Assembly (NCBI RefSeq): GCF_022009635.1
Contig: NZ_CP091716.1
Span: 1,193,001 to 1,257,000 of the forward strand
Reading direction: 5' to 3'
DNA from: Variovorax paradoxus
GTDB taxonomy: Bacteria > Pseudomonadota > Gammaproteobacteria > Burkholderiales > Burkholderiaceae_C
Length of the DNA: 64,000 bases
Each line of letters starts with the position of its first letter. Within the stretch, counting starts at the first letter, position 1. Below the pieces are notes generated by a model. It worked only from the letters and a program-made list of their open reading frames with translations. It searched no databases and was not told where the DNA came from. Position numbers and translations under genes: made by a program. This document shows, one piece after another, positions 38,201-45,689 of this stretch.

Positions 38201-40333
38201 CTCACCGGCACCGACGCCGCGGGCCAGCCGGTGACGCGCACCGCCGTCACCGACGCCAACGGCCGCTACGAGCTGCCCGGCCTGCCGCTGCCCGGCAGCG
38301 GCGGCTACACCATCACCGAGACGCAGCCGGCCGGCTACGAGGAAGGCATCGCCGTGCCCGGCACCCTGGGCGGCACCGCGCAGGGCCCGAACCAGATCCG
38401 CGTGAACATCACCGGGCTGGACGCGCACGGCACCGGCTACGACTTCACCGAGCACAGCAGCCAGCCCGCCTCGCTCACCGGCAACGTGTGGTTCGACCTG
38501 AACCACAACCGCAGCCGCGATTCGGGCGAGGGCGGCGGCGAAGGCTGGACCGTGGAGCTGCTGCGCTGCGCCGACGGCGGCAACGCCTGCGCCGAGAACG
38601 CGGCCACCGTGCTCTACAGCGTGACCACCGGCGCCGACGGCGGCTACCGCTTCGGCGACCTCGTGCCGGGCGAATACCGCGTGCGCTTCCGCTCGCCGGA
38701 CGGCCGCTACGTCGGCGGCGTGTGGCCGACCGACGCATCGCAGAACGGCGCGGGCGGCCCGTACCCCACGCCTTCGCCGAGCGATCCGCGCTTCACCATC
38801 AAGGTGCGAGTGAACCCGGGCGCCAACGTGCAGAAGCAGGACCTGCCGTACGACCCGGGCGGCGTGGTGTACGACAGCGTCAGCGGCACGCCCGTGCCCG
38901 GCGCGGTGGTGCGCCTGGTGGGCCCGCCCGGGTTCGATCCGGCGCAGCACCTGTTCGACGGCCGCGACAGCTACACGACCGGTCCGTCGGGCTACTACGA
39001 CTTCTTCGTGCTGCCGGGCGCGCCGGCCGGCGAGTACCGCCTGGTGGTCACGCCGCCGGGCAACTACCTGCCCTCGTCGATCTATCCGGCCGCCGCCGGC
39101 GCGCTGGGCACGCAGTCGTGCTCGGCCCCGGCCAACGGCCCGGCGCCCGCGCAGACCAACCCCTGCGTGGTGAGCCCCGGCGCGGCCCTGGTGCCGGGCG
39201 CGGGTTACTACATGGTGTTCCAGATGCCGGGCGGCGGCGGCCAGCACGTGGTGGCCAACAACATTCCGCTGGACCCGTCGGACGCCACGCTCATCGAGTT
39301 GCGCAAGACGACCTCGAAGCTCACCGTGAAGAAGGGCGAGCTGCTGCCGTACCGCATCACGGCGCGCAACACGCGCGGCAACCCCGTGCCGGGCGTGGCC
39401 GTGGTCGACACGCTGCCGCCGGGCTTTCGCTACGTGCCGGGCTCGCTCACGGTGCGCACGCTGCCCGGCGGCGTGGCGCTGCCGGTGGTGCCGCAGCTCA
39501 ACGGCCGCCAGCTGGTGGTGCCCGGCCAGAACTTCGCGCCCAACGAGACCAAGGAATACCTGATGGTCGCGGGCGTGGGGGTCGGCGTGGGCGAGGGCGA
39601 GTTCGTCAACCAGGTCGTCGCCACGCAGGGCGTGGGCGGCCGCACGCTGTCGAACCTGGCCACCGCCACCGTGCGGGTGGTGCCCGACGCGCTGTTCGAC
39701 TGCACCGACGTGATCGGCAAGGTCTACGACGACAGGAACGCCAACGGCTACCAGGACGAGGGCGAGCCCGGCATCGCGAACGTGCGCATCGCCACCGTCA
39801 ACGGCGTGCTGGTGACCACCGACGCCGAGGGCCGCTACCACATCGCCTGCGCCGCCATTCCGAAGGAAGGCACCGGCAGCAACCTGGTGCTGAAGCTCGA
39901 CGAGCGCACGCTGCCATCGGGCTACCGCACCACCAGCGAGAACCCGGCGGCCGAGCGCGCCACGCGCGGCAAGGTGCTGAAGATCAACTTCGGCGCCACC
40001 GTGCACCGCGTGGTGCGGCTCGCGCTGCAGGGCGCGGCCTTCGAGGACGGCGCCGCCGCGCTGCGCCCCGGCTTCGTGCCCGAGCTCGACCGCACGGTGA
40101 GCGTGCTGGCGGAGAAGACCTCGGTGCTGCGGCTGGCCTACCGCGCCGCGCCCGGCGAGCCCGCATCGCTGGGCCGCCAGCGCACCGACGCGGTGAAGGC
40201 CGCGGTGCTCGCGCGCTGGAAGCAGCTGGGCGAGCAGCGCGCCCGCGCCGACGGCAACGCGCCGCCGCTGTTCAACCTCGACGTCGAGGTCGAACTCGTG
40301 CCCGCCGCCACGCAGGAGGGCAGCAAGCCATGA
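32234..40333 (+). CDS. Giant exported DUF11 / SdrD-B-like repeat protein (2,699 aa)
   Basis: It starts with an exported leader (residues 1-51; RWRRGLARLAAPLAGLLLAA, cleavage after AHA). Residues ~52-1220 are about eight DUF11-type beta-sandwich modules (for example DVAVSINAPATAPSGSTVPI; DVVVTKSASPASVPVGQLLT). Residues ~1221-2200 are eight SdrD B-like modules, each with a Ca-binding-like D-N-D-G stretch (VFVDANNDG; VYVDNNNDG) and a G-x-PGIAGVT strand. A further collagen-binding-like module, another DUF11 module (residue ~2355), an SdrD-like module (VYDDRNANGYQDEGEPG) and a C-terminal OmpA-like but degenerate domain follow. There is no LPXTG signal, as expected for a Gram-negative. The partner outer-membrane gene overlaps the stop by 4 bp. 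Likely a surface adhesin or matrix protein; exact function unknown. Confidence 0.88.
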   Translation: MFSTPSNLPDASARRDLFSNPAQAPSGRWRRGLARLAAPLAGLLLAAAAHAAPQVSGLVHVPDILPAGGTVTSTVTIADTDSLPIDAPGASFTYTIPANAIYMGMAAVPSGTCTSSVPEGSAGFGTLTCSGITLAANQQLDFKVLLRTLTQGTLSVTAAPVGGGASETKAITVNQGADVAVSINAPATAPSGSTVPIVFTVTNNGPDTSTGSTLTYPIPTGLTVSSTGLPSGCSISGSLLTCNVPATPATAGSNTRTFSINGVVTAGAGSTITHQPAVAPAGAVGDGVSTNNSATANTTVTAGYVLALAKSHDGGQVLVGQRFNFRLSPSFSGSPPTGVTLTDTIPANFAIQTPIPPVAGWTCSVSGQTLSCTRSNIGGNNGASVALGDIVVPVIAMTAGTGVVNQATVSATGPIANSATGSVPADVAVSAADFRADKRRSWPQNNVPLGQAFDYQVGSTNLGSTRLLAGSTIQLVDDVPAGVQINSVTQRDGYTCTVTKGGATVVPTPVVPVPGPATVTCTRTLTADIGVDTSGGNTARNGGYIIVNATIPALPPGGGQVVNSMCVNVALPAAAPTLGADPDANTGNDCTSLGTGVNDNATAADVRVLKRVVGIGNSAGNRQIAGQDITWQIEVVNDGPSEAQNVAVTDTFAQVMGAGTVSQTANGGTFAGTCALPANGGGFGSTSLTGCTLSTLPVCRASTDPASALPLCPVIQVVAKHYGDGASATDHGFSIDNTARAVAATPADPNLANNDGSTTAYLVARSDVVVTKSASPASVPVGQLLTYTLTARNQSLAQGSLSRAYDVHVVDTLPAGLMFISATASGGGSCSTQPSTTQPTGTGTTNNQLECAWTSLDRNVQQTVTVRVRPLYVLNGTTVTNNVHVSTATPELSTANNDASVPATITAPVYDLVVTKRDDVDPVNVGDDVGYTITVSNNSASTAEDVRMVDILPLPGPNGEAPPTLVSVSIPTGAPAGTSFALASGAAIGSAGGQIVFTIPTLGGSGATSTGETNSLQFRVVLRGVSRGTFQNNAKVDFFDAARNVYDAVQGNNTVAENTTFRFKADVEVVSKVAVVKGTNTPLANASSGQPFDWFVQLRNNGPDSAETTSFTDTLPAALVLDGTPVFTVTGGVFTPVAPTCTGASGSTTVSCAITSMPANGTATVRIPVRFASGNPPANGTEIVNRAHIVTTGSGDTNGGADPNAGNNFNEGRVTVQNSALSGRVYEDLNGNGLIDSGEPGIAGVTMRLTGTDSMGNAISLTTTTDSNGNWGFTVPAGTYSVTEDQPAAYLPGITRAGTVSGAGSAQGTVPTTGAGVTSGPNGSNANRIDNIVLGTGGSSSANNFGEVRASSLAGRVYQDADYSGTSTTGDPGIAGVTVTLAGTDMFGNPVSKTTTTATGTGNYLFDNLLPGLYKLTETQPAGFADGSDAAGTAGGTVGNDVVSDIALRSNAAATGYDFGELLTRIGVRVFVDANNDGIPQAGDTGIPNVELRLTGTDAAGNPVNILAVATGTTGSYEFRNVPPSGAGGYTITETQPANYAPGKANNNGLPGTPQAGGNAITGVTVSGTNVPLTQGDYYFGELLPGGISGRVYYDRDGSGVQNAPGEPGIAGVTITLTGTDINGQSVTRTTTTDASGDYSFPNLAPGSYTVTETRPQGYEPGITRAGNVSGTGSTAGTVPTGGAGVSNGPNGSTANAIQNIVLGAVGAGSAGNNFSAVRPASLAGYVYADVAPSNGVRDSGEPGIAGTTVRVTGTDFLGNAVDRTVQTGADGGYLFDKLVPGTYQIDETQPAGVADGPESLGTVNGAPRGVANPGNVNDRFGGIALVSEDVGIDYNFGERGGQIAGWVYVDNNNDGIRQAGEPGIPGVTLTLTGRSASGLAVNATVVTDATGRYVFTGLLPADAAGYTIRETQPVTYADGLDAVGTLDGVPSGTLGNDVISAIAYRGGNGDNYNFGERGASLAGTVYNDANRNGTREPQDLPIPGVTITLTGTDAAGQPVTRTAVTDANGRYELPGLPLPGSGGYTITETQPAGYEEGIAVPGTLGGTAQGPNQIRVNITGLDAHGTGYDFTEHSSQPASLTGNVWFDLNHNRSRDSGEGGGEGWTVELLRCADGGNACAENAATVLYSVTTGADGGYRFGDLVPGEYRVRFRSPDGRYVGGVWPTDASQNGAGGPYPTPSPSDPRFTIKVRVNPGANVQKQDLPYDPGGVVYDSVSGTPVPGAVVRLVGPPGFDPAQHLFDGRDSYTTGPSGYYDFFVLPGAPAGEYRLVVTPPGNYLPSSIYPAAAGALGTQSCSAPANGPAPAQTNPCVVSPGAALVPGAGYYMVFQMPGGGGQHVVANNIPLDPSDATLIELRKTTSKLTVKKGELLPYRITARNTRGNPVPGVAVVDTLPPGFRYVPGSLTVRTLPGGVALPVVPQLNGRQLVVPGQNFAPNETKEYLMVAGVGVGVGEGEFVNQVVATQGVGGRTLSNLATATVRVVPDALFDCTDVIGKVYDDRNANGYQDEGEPGIANVRIATVNGVLVTTDAEGRYHIACAAIPKEGTGSNLVLKLDERTLPSGYRTTSENPAAERATRGKVLKINFGATVHRVVRLALQGAAFEDGAAALRPGFVPELDRTVSVLAEKTSVLRLAYRAAPGEPASLGRQRTDAVKAAVLARWKQLGEQRARADGNAPPLFNLDVEVELVPAATQEGSKP
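35897..38860 (+). repeat. Eight tandem SdrD B-like protein repeats, first six as two ABC triplets
   Basis: Module starts are near 35897, 36287, 36620, 36998, 37397, 37757, 38114 and 38471, so units are about 110-135 residues. Modules 1 and 4 share a long tail (GTVPT.GAGV..GPNGS.AN.I.NIVLG, starting from GGC at 36110 and at 37217). Modules 2 and 5 share the ADG...G tail, and modules 3 and 6 share the AGYTI.ETQP form. Distances between equivalent points are 1101, 1110 and 1134 bp, showing a duplicated three-module block. Confidence 0.8.
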
Positions 40334-43300
40334 CCCGCCCCTTCGCACAGAACCCGAGCCAGCGAGCCGACATGAAAAGAAAGCTACCCAAGCGCATCGC
40401 CCTCGCGGGCGCCGTCACCGCCGCCTGCATGGGCATGGGGCTCGCGGCCGCGCAGGAGTCGGCCGTGCGTGGCCGCATGCACGACCAGGCCGCGCCGGAC
40501 CCGCGCGCCGTGGACATCGACGGCACGCGCCTCCTGCCGCGCAGCAGCGAGCGCGAGCTGCCCAAGGCCACCTTCGTGCTGGGCGACGCGAGCGCGCCAG
40601 TGGCGGCGGCCGGCCCGACGCCGCCGCCCGTGCCGGGCGCCGAGCGCAGCGACACCGGCACGCCGCATTTCGAATCGGGCGCCGACGGGCTCGCGCCGGC
40701 CGACCGCGCGCGGCTCGACCGCATCGCCGAACAGGTGAAGGGCCGCGACGGCCTGCGCTTCGAGATCGTCGGCCACACCGACACCCAGGCGCTGAGCGCG
40801 AAGTCGCGCGAGCGCTTCGCCGACAACCATGCGCTGGGGCTGGCGCGCGCGCAGCAGGTGGCGCGCTACCTCACGCAGCGCCTGGGCCTGCCCGAAGGCG
40901 CGGCGGCCGCCACATCGCGCGGCCCCGACGTGCCCGTGGCCACGCCCGCCACCGACCCGGCCAACTGGGCCGCCAACCGCCGCGTCGAGGTACGCGTGTA
41001 CTGGCGCGACGCGCCCGTGGCCGTGGCGCCCGCGCCGGCGGTGGCCGACCCCGGCGTGTGCCGCACCTTCACCGCCTTTGGCACCGACGACGCGCCGCTG
41101 CGCCTGAGCGTGGACGGCCAGCTGCTCACGGCCGACGGCAAGGCCACTGCCGGCGACGGCACCACCAGCGCCGACCGCCAGCGCTGCGTCGACGTGCAGC
41201 TCGAGCGCAACCAGCTGCGCCTGCAGTACGACAACCTCTCGCAGCCGCGCCGCCTGAGCGCCAGCGCCTGGCCCACCACCGTGGTGGCCGGCGACACCGT
41301 GCGCTTCGCCGGCTACAGCAACTACCTGCTGTTCACCTCGAAGGCCGAGCTGCGCGTGTTCACCGCCAACGACGTGATGCAGCGCCGCCTGCTGGCCACC
41401 GTGCCATTGGACGCCGGCCTGCGCGGCGAATGGCAGGTGCCTGACGGCCTGCTCGACCGCCTCACCGACGGCGCCGCCGACGCGGGCACCAAGCTCTACT
41501 ACCGCGTGCGCGTGTACGACCGCCAGGGCCGCTTCGACGAGACCGACGACCTGTCGCTCTTGCTGGCCAAACGCCACGTGCCCGAGAAGGGCACGCCGCC
41601 CGACCCCGCGCGCGAGCTGCTGCGCGGCTACGGCATGAACAACATCGCCATCGCCAACATTCCGCTCGCGGCCGGCACCGTCACCGCCAGCGGCGCGGCC
41701 ATCCGCCCCGGCGAGACGGTGCGCGCGCTGGGCTTCGCGGTGCCGGTGGACGAGAGCGGGCGCTTCGTGTTCCAGCAGCTGGTGCCGCGCCGCGTGCAGA
41801 CCGGCGAGATCGCCGTCACCGACGCGCAGGGCGCCACGCGCGCCTACCGCCGCGACTTCGAGCTGCCCGCGAGCGACTGGTTCTTCGTCGGGCAGGCCGA
41901 CCTCACGGTGGGCAGCAACAGCGTGAGCGGCCCGGCCGCGATCATGACCAACGACAAGAACCGCTACGGCGGTGGCGGCTGGAGCGAAGGCCGCATCGCC
42001 GGCTATGCCAAGGGCCAGCTCAACGACCGCTGGACGCTGACGGCCAGCGTCGACACCGAGGAACGGCCGCTGAAGGAGCTGTTCCGCAACCTCGACCGCA
42101 AGGACCCGACCTCGCTGTTCCGCCGCTTCGACCCAGAGGATTCGTGGACCACCTTCGGCGACGACTCCACGTCGATCCAGGACGCGCCCACGCAGGGCCG
42201 CTTCTACCTGCGCGTGGACGACGGCCGCTCGCAGGCGATGTGGGGCAACTTCAAGCTCAACTTCGGCGACACCGAACTCACCCGCGTGAGCCGCGGCCTC
42301 TACGGCTTCCATGGCCGCTACCTGGGCGACGAGTCGACCTCGTTCGGCGAAGCGCGGCTGAAGGTCGACGCCTTCGCGGCCGAGCCCGGCACGCTGGCCG
42401 CGCGCGAGGAATTCCGCGGCACCGGCGGCTCGCTCTACTACCTGCGCAACCAGGACATCACGCGCGGCGCCGAGCGCGTGACGCTGGAGATCCGCGACCG
42501 CGACTCGGGCCTGGTGCTCAAGCGCACGCAGCTCGTGCCCAGCTCCGACTACGAGATCGACTACCTGCAGGGCCGCGTGCTGCTGTCGGCGCCGCTGCCC
42601 AGCCTGTCGGACGACGGCTCGCTGGTGCGCGCCGGCGGCTTCACCGGCATGCCGACCTACTTGGTGGTGGACTACGAATACACGCCCATCGCCACCTCGC
42701 TGAATTCGCTGGCCATCGGCGGGCGCGTGTCGTGGTGGGCCAACGACCACGTGGGCGTGGGCGTGACCGCTTCGCGGCAGGACCAGATCGGCGCCGACCA
42801 GCGCCTGGCCGGCGTGGACCTGACGCTGCGCAAGACCGAGAACACCTACTTCAAGGGCGAGTTCGCGCGCAGCAAGGGCCCGGGCACCGGCCAGCTCGAC
42901 TCGATGGACGGCGGCTTCAACTTCAGCGGCCGCAACGGCGCCGTGGGTTCGCTGCTGGGCAGCGGGCCGACCGGCAATGCCAACGCCTGGCGCCTCGAAG
43001 GCCAGGCCGACCTGGCGGACTTCGACATCCGCGGCGGCGGCCGGGTGAGCGCCTATGCGCAGTCGCGCGACGCCGGCTTCTCCGCGCCGGGCCAGTACGC
43101 GAGCAACGCCACGCGCCAGGTGGGCGCGGCCGCCACCGTGCCTTTCGGCGAGAAGGGCGAGAACGGCGAACTGCGGCTGAAGGCGGACCGCCGCGACGAG
43201 CGCGACGGCTACAACAGCAGCGTGCTGGACGCGCAGTACGCGCTGCGCCTGTCGCCCGAGTGGAAGCTCGGCCTGGGCATCCGCTACGACGACAAGACCG

Positions 43301-44613
43301 GCGACGCCATCATCACCAGCCCCTCGCTGCCCACCACGCAGGCCGTGTCGGGCGAGCGCGCCGATGCCGCCGTGCAGCTCGAATACACCGGCAGCGACCG
43401 CTGGAGCGCTTACGGCTTCGCGCAGAAGACGCTGCGGCGCACCGGCACGCGGCTGGAGAACGACCGCCTGGGCTTCGGCGGGCGCTACCGCGTCAACGAC
43501 AAGCTGGCGCTGCGCGGCGAACTCTCCACCGGCGACGGCGGCCTCGCCGGCAAGGCCGGCGTCGACTACCAGTACGACGACCGCTCCAGCCTCTACATGA
43601 CCTACGTGGCCGACACCGGCCGCACCGACGAGAACCTGATCGGCCGCGGCGGCACGCTGGTGACCGGCGTGCGCTCGCGCGTGGGCGACGGCCTGACCAT
43701 GTTCACCGAGCACCGCCAGGCCACCGGCACGCAGCCGGGCCTCACGCATGCCTACGGCGTGCAGTACGCGCCCGACACGCGCTGGACCTTCGGCGTGAAC
43801 TTCGAGAACGGCTGGGTCGGCGCCGAGACGCTGGGCGCCACGCGGCGCGAGGCCATCGCCTTCACCACCGGCTATTCGAGCGAGCGCCTGAAGTACAGCG
43901 GCGGCCTCGAATACCGCAAGGACCGCACCACGTCCGAGACCCGCACCAGCTGGCTGCTGAAGAACTCCTTCACCTGGAAGGTGGACGACGACTCGCGCTG
44001 GCTCGGCAAGTTCAACTGGGCCGACAGCGACAGCAGCACCGGCGTGCTGGCCGCGGCCAAGTACACCGAGGCCATGATCGGCTATGCGCTGCGCCCCGCG
44101 TTCAACGACCGGCTGAACCTGCTGTTCAAGTACACCTACCTGTACGACCTGTCGTCGCCGGGGCAGGTGGTGTCGAGCGGTGTCGATTCGAGCCTGGGCA
44201 CGGTGTCGACCACCGGCATCGACTACCAGCAGCGCAGCCATGTGTTCGCCATCGACGCCACCTGGGACCTCAACGAGCGCTGGACGCTGGGCGGCAAGTA
44301 CGCCTGGCGGCGCGGCGACCTGCGCGCGAGCCGCGACAGCTCGGCGCCGTGGTTCAAGAGCTCGGCCGAGCTCGCGGTGCTGCGCGTCGACTGGAAGCTG
44401 GTGCGCAACTGGGACTGGATGGTCGAGTGGCGCTCGCTGCGCGCCCGGGAGCTGCAGGACCGCAAGAACGGCTGGGTCACGGCGGCGTACTACCACGTCA
44501 ACGAGAACCTGAAGGTGGGCGTGGGCTACAACTTCACCGACTACTCGGACAACCTCACCGACATGAGCTACCGCAGCAAGGGCTGGTTCCTGAACGTGCT
44601 GGGCAAGTTCTGA
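40330..44613 (+). CDS. Outer-membrane protein with N-terminal OmpA-like domain and large C-terminal barrel (1,427 aa)
   Basis: ATG 40330 overlaps the stop of the giant protein gene (ATGA); an in-frame ATG at 40372 is a possible shorter start. After a signal peptide (AGAVTAACMGMGLAAAQ, to about residue 41), an OmpA-like peptidoglycan-binding domain spans about residues 110-220 (FESGADGLAPADRARLDRIA; EIVGHTDTQ; NHALGLARAQQVARYL; NRRVEV). Beta-rich domains follow, and from about residue 540 there is a long series of alternating strands ending in ...SKGWFLNVLGKF, with the C-terminal Phe expected of a BAM-assembled barrel. It is coupled to the giant repeat protein and may anchor, secrete or fold it; no characterised homologue is recognised. 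Confidence 0.85.
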   Translation: MTRPFAQNPSQRADMKRKLPKRIALAGAVTAACMGMGLAAAQESAVRGRMHDQAAPDPRAVDIDGTRLLPRSSERELPKATFVLGDASAPVAAAGPTPPPVPGAERSDTGTPHFESGADGLAPADRARLDRIAEQVKGRDGLRFEIVGHTDTQALSAKSRERFADNHALGLARAQQVARYLTQRLGLPEGAAAATSRGPDVPVATPATDPANWAANRRVEVRVYWRDAPVAVAPAPAVADPGVCRTFTAFGTDDAPLRLSVDGQLLTADGKATAGDGTTSADRQRCVDVQLERNQLRLQYDNLSQPRRLSASAWPTTVVAGDTVRFAGYSNYLLFTSKAELRVFTANDVMQRRLLATVPLDAGLRGEWQVPDGLLDRLTDGAADAGTKLYYRVRVYDRQGRFDETDDLSLLLAKRHVPEKGTPPDPARELLRGYGMNNIAIANIPLAAGTVTASGAAIRPGETVRALGFAVPVDESGRFVFQQLVPRRVQTGEIAVTDAQGATRAYRRDFELPASDWFFVGQADLTVGSNSVSGPAAIMTNDKNRYGGGGWSEGRIAGYAKGQLNDRWTLTASVDTEERPLKELFRNLDRKDPTSLFRRFDPEDSWTTFGDDSTSIQDAPTQGRFYLRVDDGRSQAMWGNFKLNFGDTELTRVSRGLYGFHGRYLGDESTSFGEARLKVDAFAAEPGTLAAREEFRGTGGSLYYLRNQDITRGAERVTLEIRDRDSGLVLKRTQLVPSSDYEIDYLQGRVLLSAPLPSLSDDGSLVRAGGFTGMPTYLVVDYEYTPIATSLNSLAIGGRVSWWANDHVGVGVTASRQDQIGADQRLAGVDLTLRKTENTYFKGEFARSKGPGTGQLDSMDGGFNFSGRNGAVGSLLGSGPTGNANAWRLEGQADLADFDIRGGGRVSAYAQSRDAGFSAPGQYASNATRQVGAAATVPFGEKGENGELRLKADRRDERDGYNSSVLDAQYALRLSPEWKLGLGIRYDDKTGDAIITSPSLPTTQAVSGERADAAVQLEYTGSDRWSAYGFAQKTLRRTGTRLENDRLGFGGRYRVNDKLALRGELSTGDGGLAGKAGVDYQYDDRSSLYMTYVADTGRTDENLIGRGGTLVTGVRSRVGDGLTMFTEHRQATGTQPGLTHAYGVQYAPDTRWTFGVNFENGWVGAETLGATRREAIAFTTGYSSERLKYSGGLEYRKDRTTSETRTSWLLKNSFTWKVDDDSRWLGKFNWADSDSSTGVLAAAKYTEAMIGYALRPAFNDRLNLLFKYTYLYDLSSPGQVVSSGVDSSLGTVSTTGIDYQQRSHVFAIDATWDLNERWTLGGKYAWRRGDLRASRDSSAPWFKSSAELAVLRVDWKLVRNWDWMVEWRSLRARELQDRKNGWVTAAYYHVNENLKVGVGYNFTDYSDNLTDMSYRSKGWFLNVLGKF

Positions 44614-44627
44614 GAGGCCCGGCGCGC

Positions 44628-44930
44628 ATGCATGAGCAGAACGACATTCCTTTCACGGTGCCGCTGGTCGACATCGCGCAGGCGCTGGCGTTGTCGCGCT
44701 ACCCCGGCGACCACCGGGACCGCTACCAGCTGTACGAGGAATGGGCGCGCGACTTCCAGGCCGACTTCGAGGCCCGGGCGGCGGCCGGGCGCAAGCCAGG
44801 CCAGACCTACATGAGGGACGTCACCGCCTTCGCGCTGCGGCGCGCCGCGGCCTACGGTTTCGAGGCGCGCAGCGAAGACTTCGGCGAACGGCTGTGCAGC
44901 GAGGCGCGGCTGATCGCCGGCGTGCGCTGA
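44628..44930 (+). CDS. Small hypothetical protein, third gene of surface operon
   Basis: This 100-residue soluble, mostly helical protein (VPLVDIAQALALSRYPGDHR; EEWARDFQADFEARAAAGRK) has no signal peptide and no membrane segment. It starts 15 bp after the outer-membrane protein with GAGG in between, so it is probably co-transcribed. No family is recognised. Cytoplasmic location suggests a regulatory or chaperone-like accessory role, but that is only a guess. Confidence 0.7.
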   Translation: MHEQNDIPFTVPLVDIAQALALSRYPGDHRDRYQLYEEWARDFQADFEARAAAGRKPGQTYMRDVTAFALRRAAAYGFEARSEDFGERLCSEARLIAGVR

Positions 44931-44940
44931 CGGACCCGCG

Positions 44941-45645
44941 TCAGCCCGCCGTCGCGCGGCGCAATGCCGCGTGCGCGAGCAGGCGTGTCGAGTCGAGCGT
45001 GGGCAGCGCGGAGTTGCCGTCGTTCAGCACCAGCGGAAGCTCGGTGCAGCCCAGCGCCACCGCATCGCAGCCGTGCGCTTTCAGTTCTTCGATCATCCGC
45101 TGGAGCACCGCCGTCGACTCGGGGCGGAACACGCCGCACACCAGCTCGTCCATGATGATGCGGCCGACTTCGGCGCGCTCCGCGGCGTCGAGCCGCACGG
45201 CGACCAGGCCGGCATCGGACAGCGCCCGCGGATAGACCTCGCTGTCGACCAGCCAGCGCGTGCCCAGCACGCCCACGCGGCGGAAGCCGCGCGACGCAGC
45301 CTCCGCCGCGACCACTTCGGCGATGTGCAGCCAGGGCAGCGGCGACTGCGGCAGCACGCGGTGCATCGCCTGGTGGATGGTGTTGTCGGGGCAGATCAGG
45401 AAGTCGGCGCCGGCCGCCGCGAGCTTGCGCGCGGAAGACAGCATCAGTTGCGCGACGCCGTCGATGTCGCCGCTGTCGAGGCAGTCGACATAGCTGGCGA
45501 GCGAATGCGTGTGCACCGAAACCTCCGGGTGCGCATGCGGCTGCCCAAGGTAGCGGGCGCCTTCCACGCACAGCGTGCGGTAGCAAAGCGCCGCGCCTTC
45601 GGCCGAGCAGCCGACCACGCCGATGTGCAATGTGTCGATGGTCAT
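44941..45645 (-). CDS. Aspartate/glutamate racemase family protein
   Basis: This 234-residue protein has the cofactor-independent racemase fold with both catalytic cysteines visible: FLICPDNTIHQ near residue 85 and ALGCTELPLVL near residue 195. Start ATG 45645 has GGAG upstream on its strand. The stop lies only 11 bp from the convergent small gene. It follows the FetAB genes on the same strand with a 44-bp gap, so it may share their transcript. Asp, Glu, hydantoin or another substrate cannot be separated by eye. Confidence 0.88.
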   Translation of the reverse strand: MTIDTLHIGVVGCSAEGAALCYRTLCVEGARYLGQPHAHPEVSVHTHSLASYVDCLDSGDIDGVAQLMLSSARKLAAAGADFLICPDNTIHQAMHRVLPQSPLPWLHIAEVVAAEAASRGFRRVGVLGTRWLVDSEVYPRALSDAGLVAVRLDAAERAEVGRIIMDELVCGVFRPESTAVLQRMIEELKAHGCDAVALGCTELPLVLNDGNSALPTLDSTRLLAHAALRRATAG

Positions 45646-45689
45646 CTTGTCTCCGTAAGAAATCAGGGAAGTCAGTCGCGTGGCCAGCC

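Noticed and set aside
38488..40329. N-terminal extension of the outer-membrane protein into the giant protein gene
   Set aside because: The extension is the +1 frame of the giant gene and is Arg/Pro/Gly low-complexity. A coupled ATG with signal peptide exists at 40330.
32906..40348. A 2,480-codon open frame on the minus strand opposite the giant repeat protein
   Set aside because: It is a shadow of a very GC-rich, repeat-rich gene. Its product is a low-complexity string of His/Arg/Val/Gly/Ala with no domain, while the plus strand has a signal peptide and clear modules.
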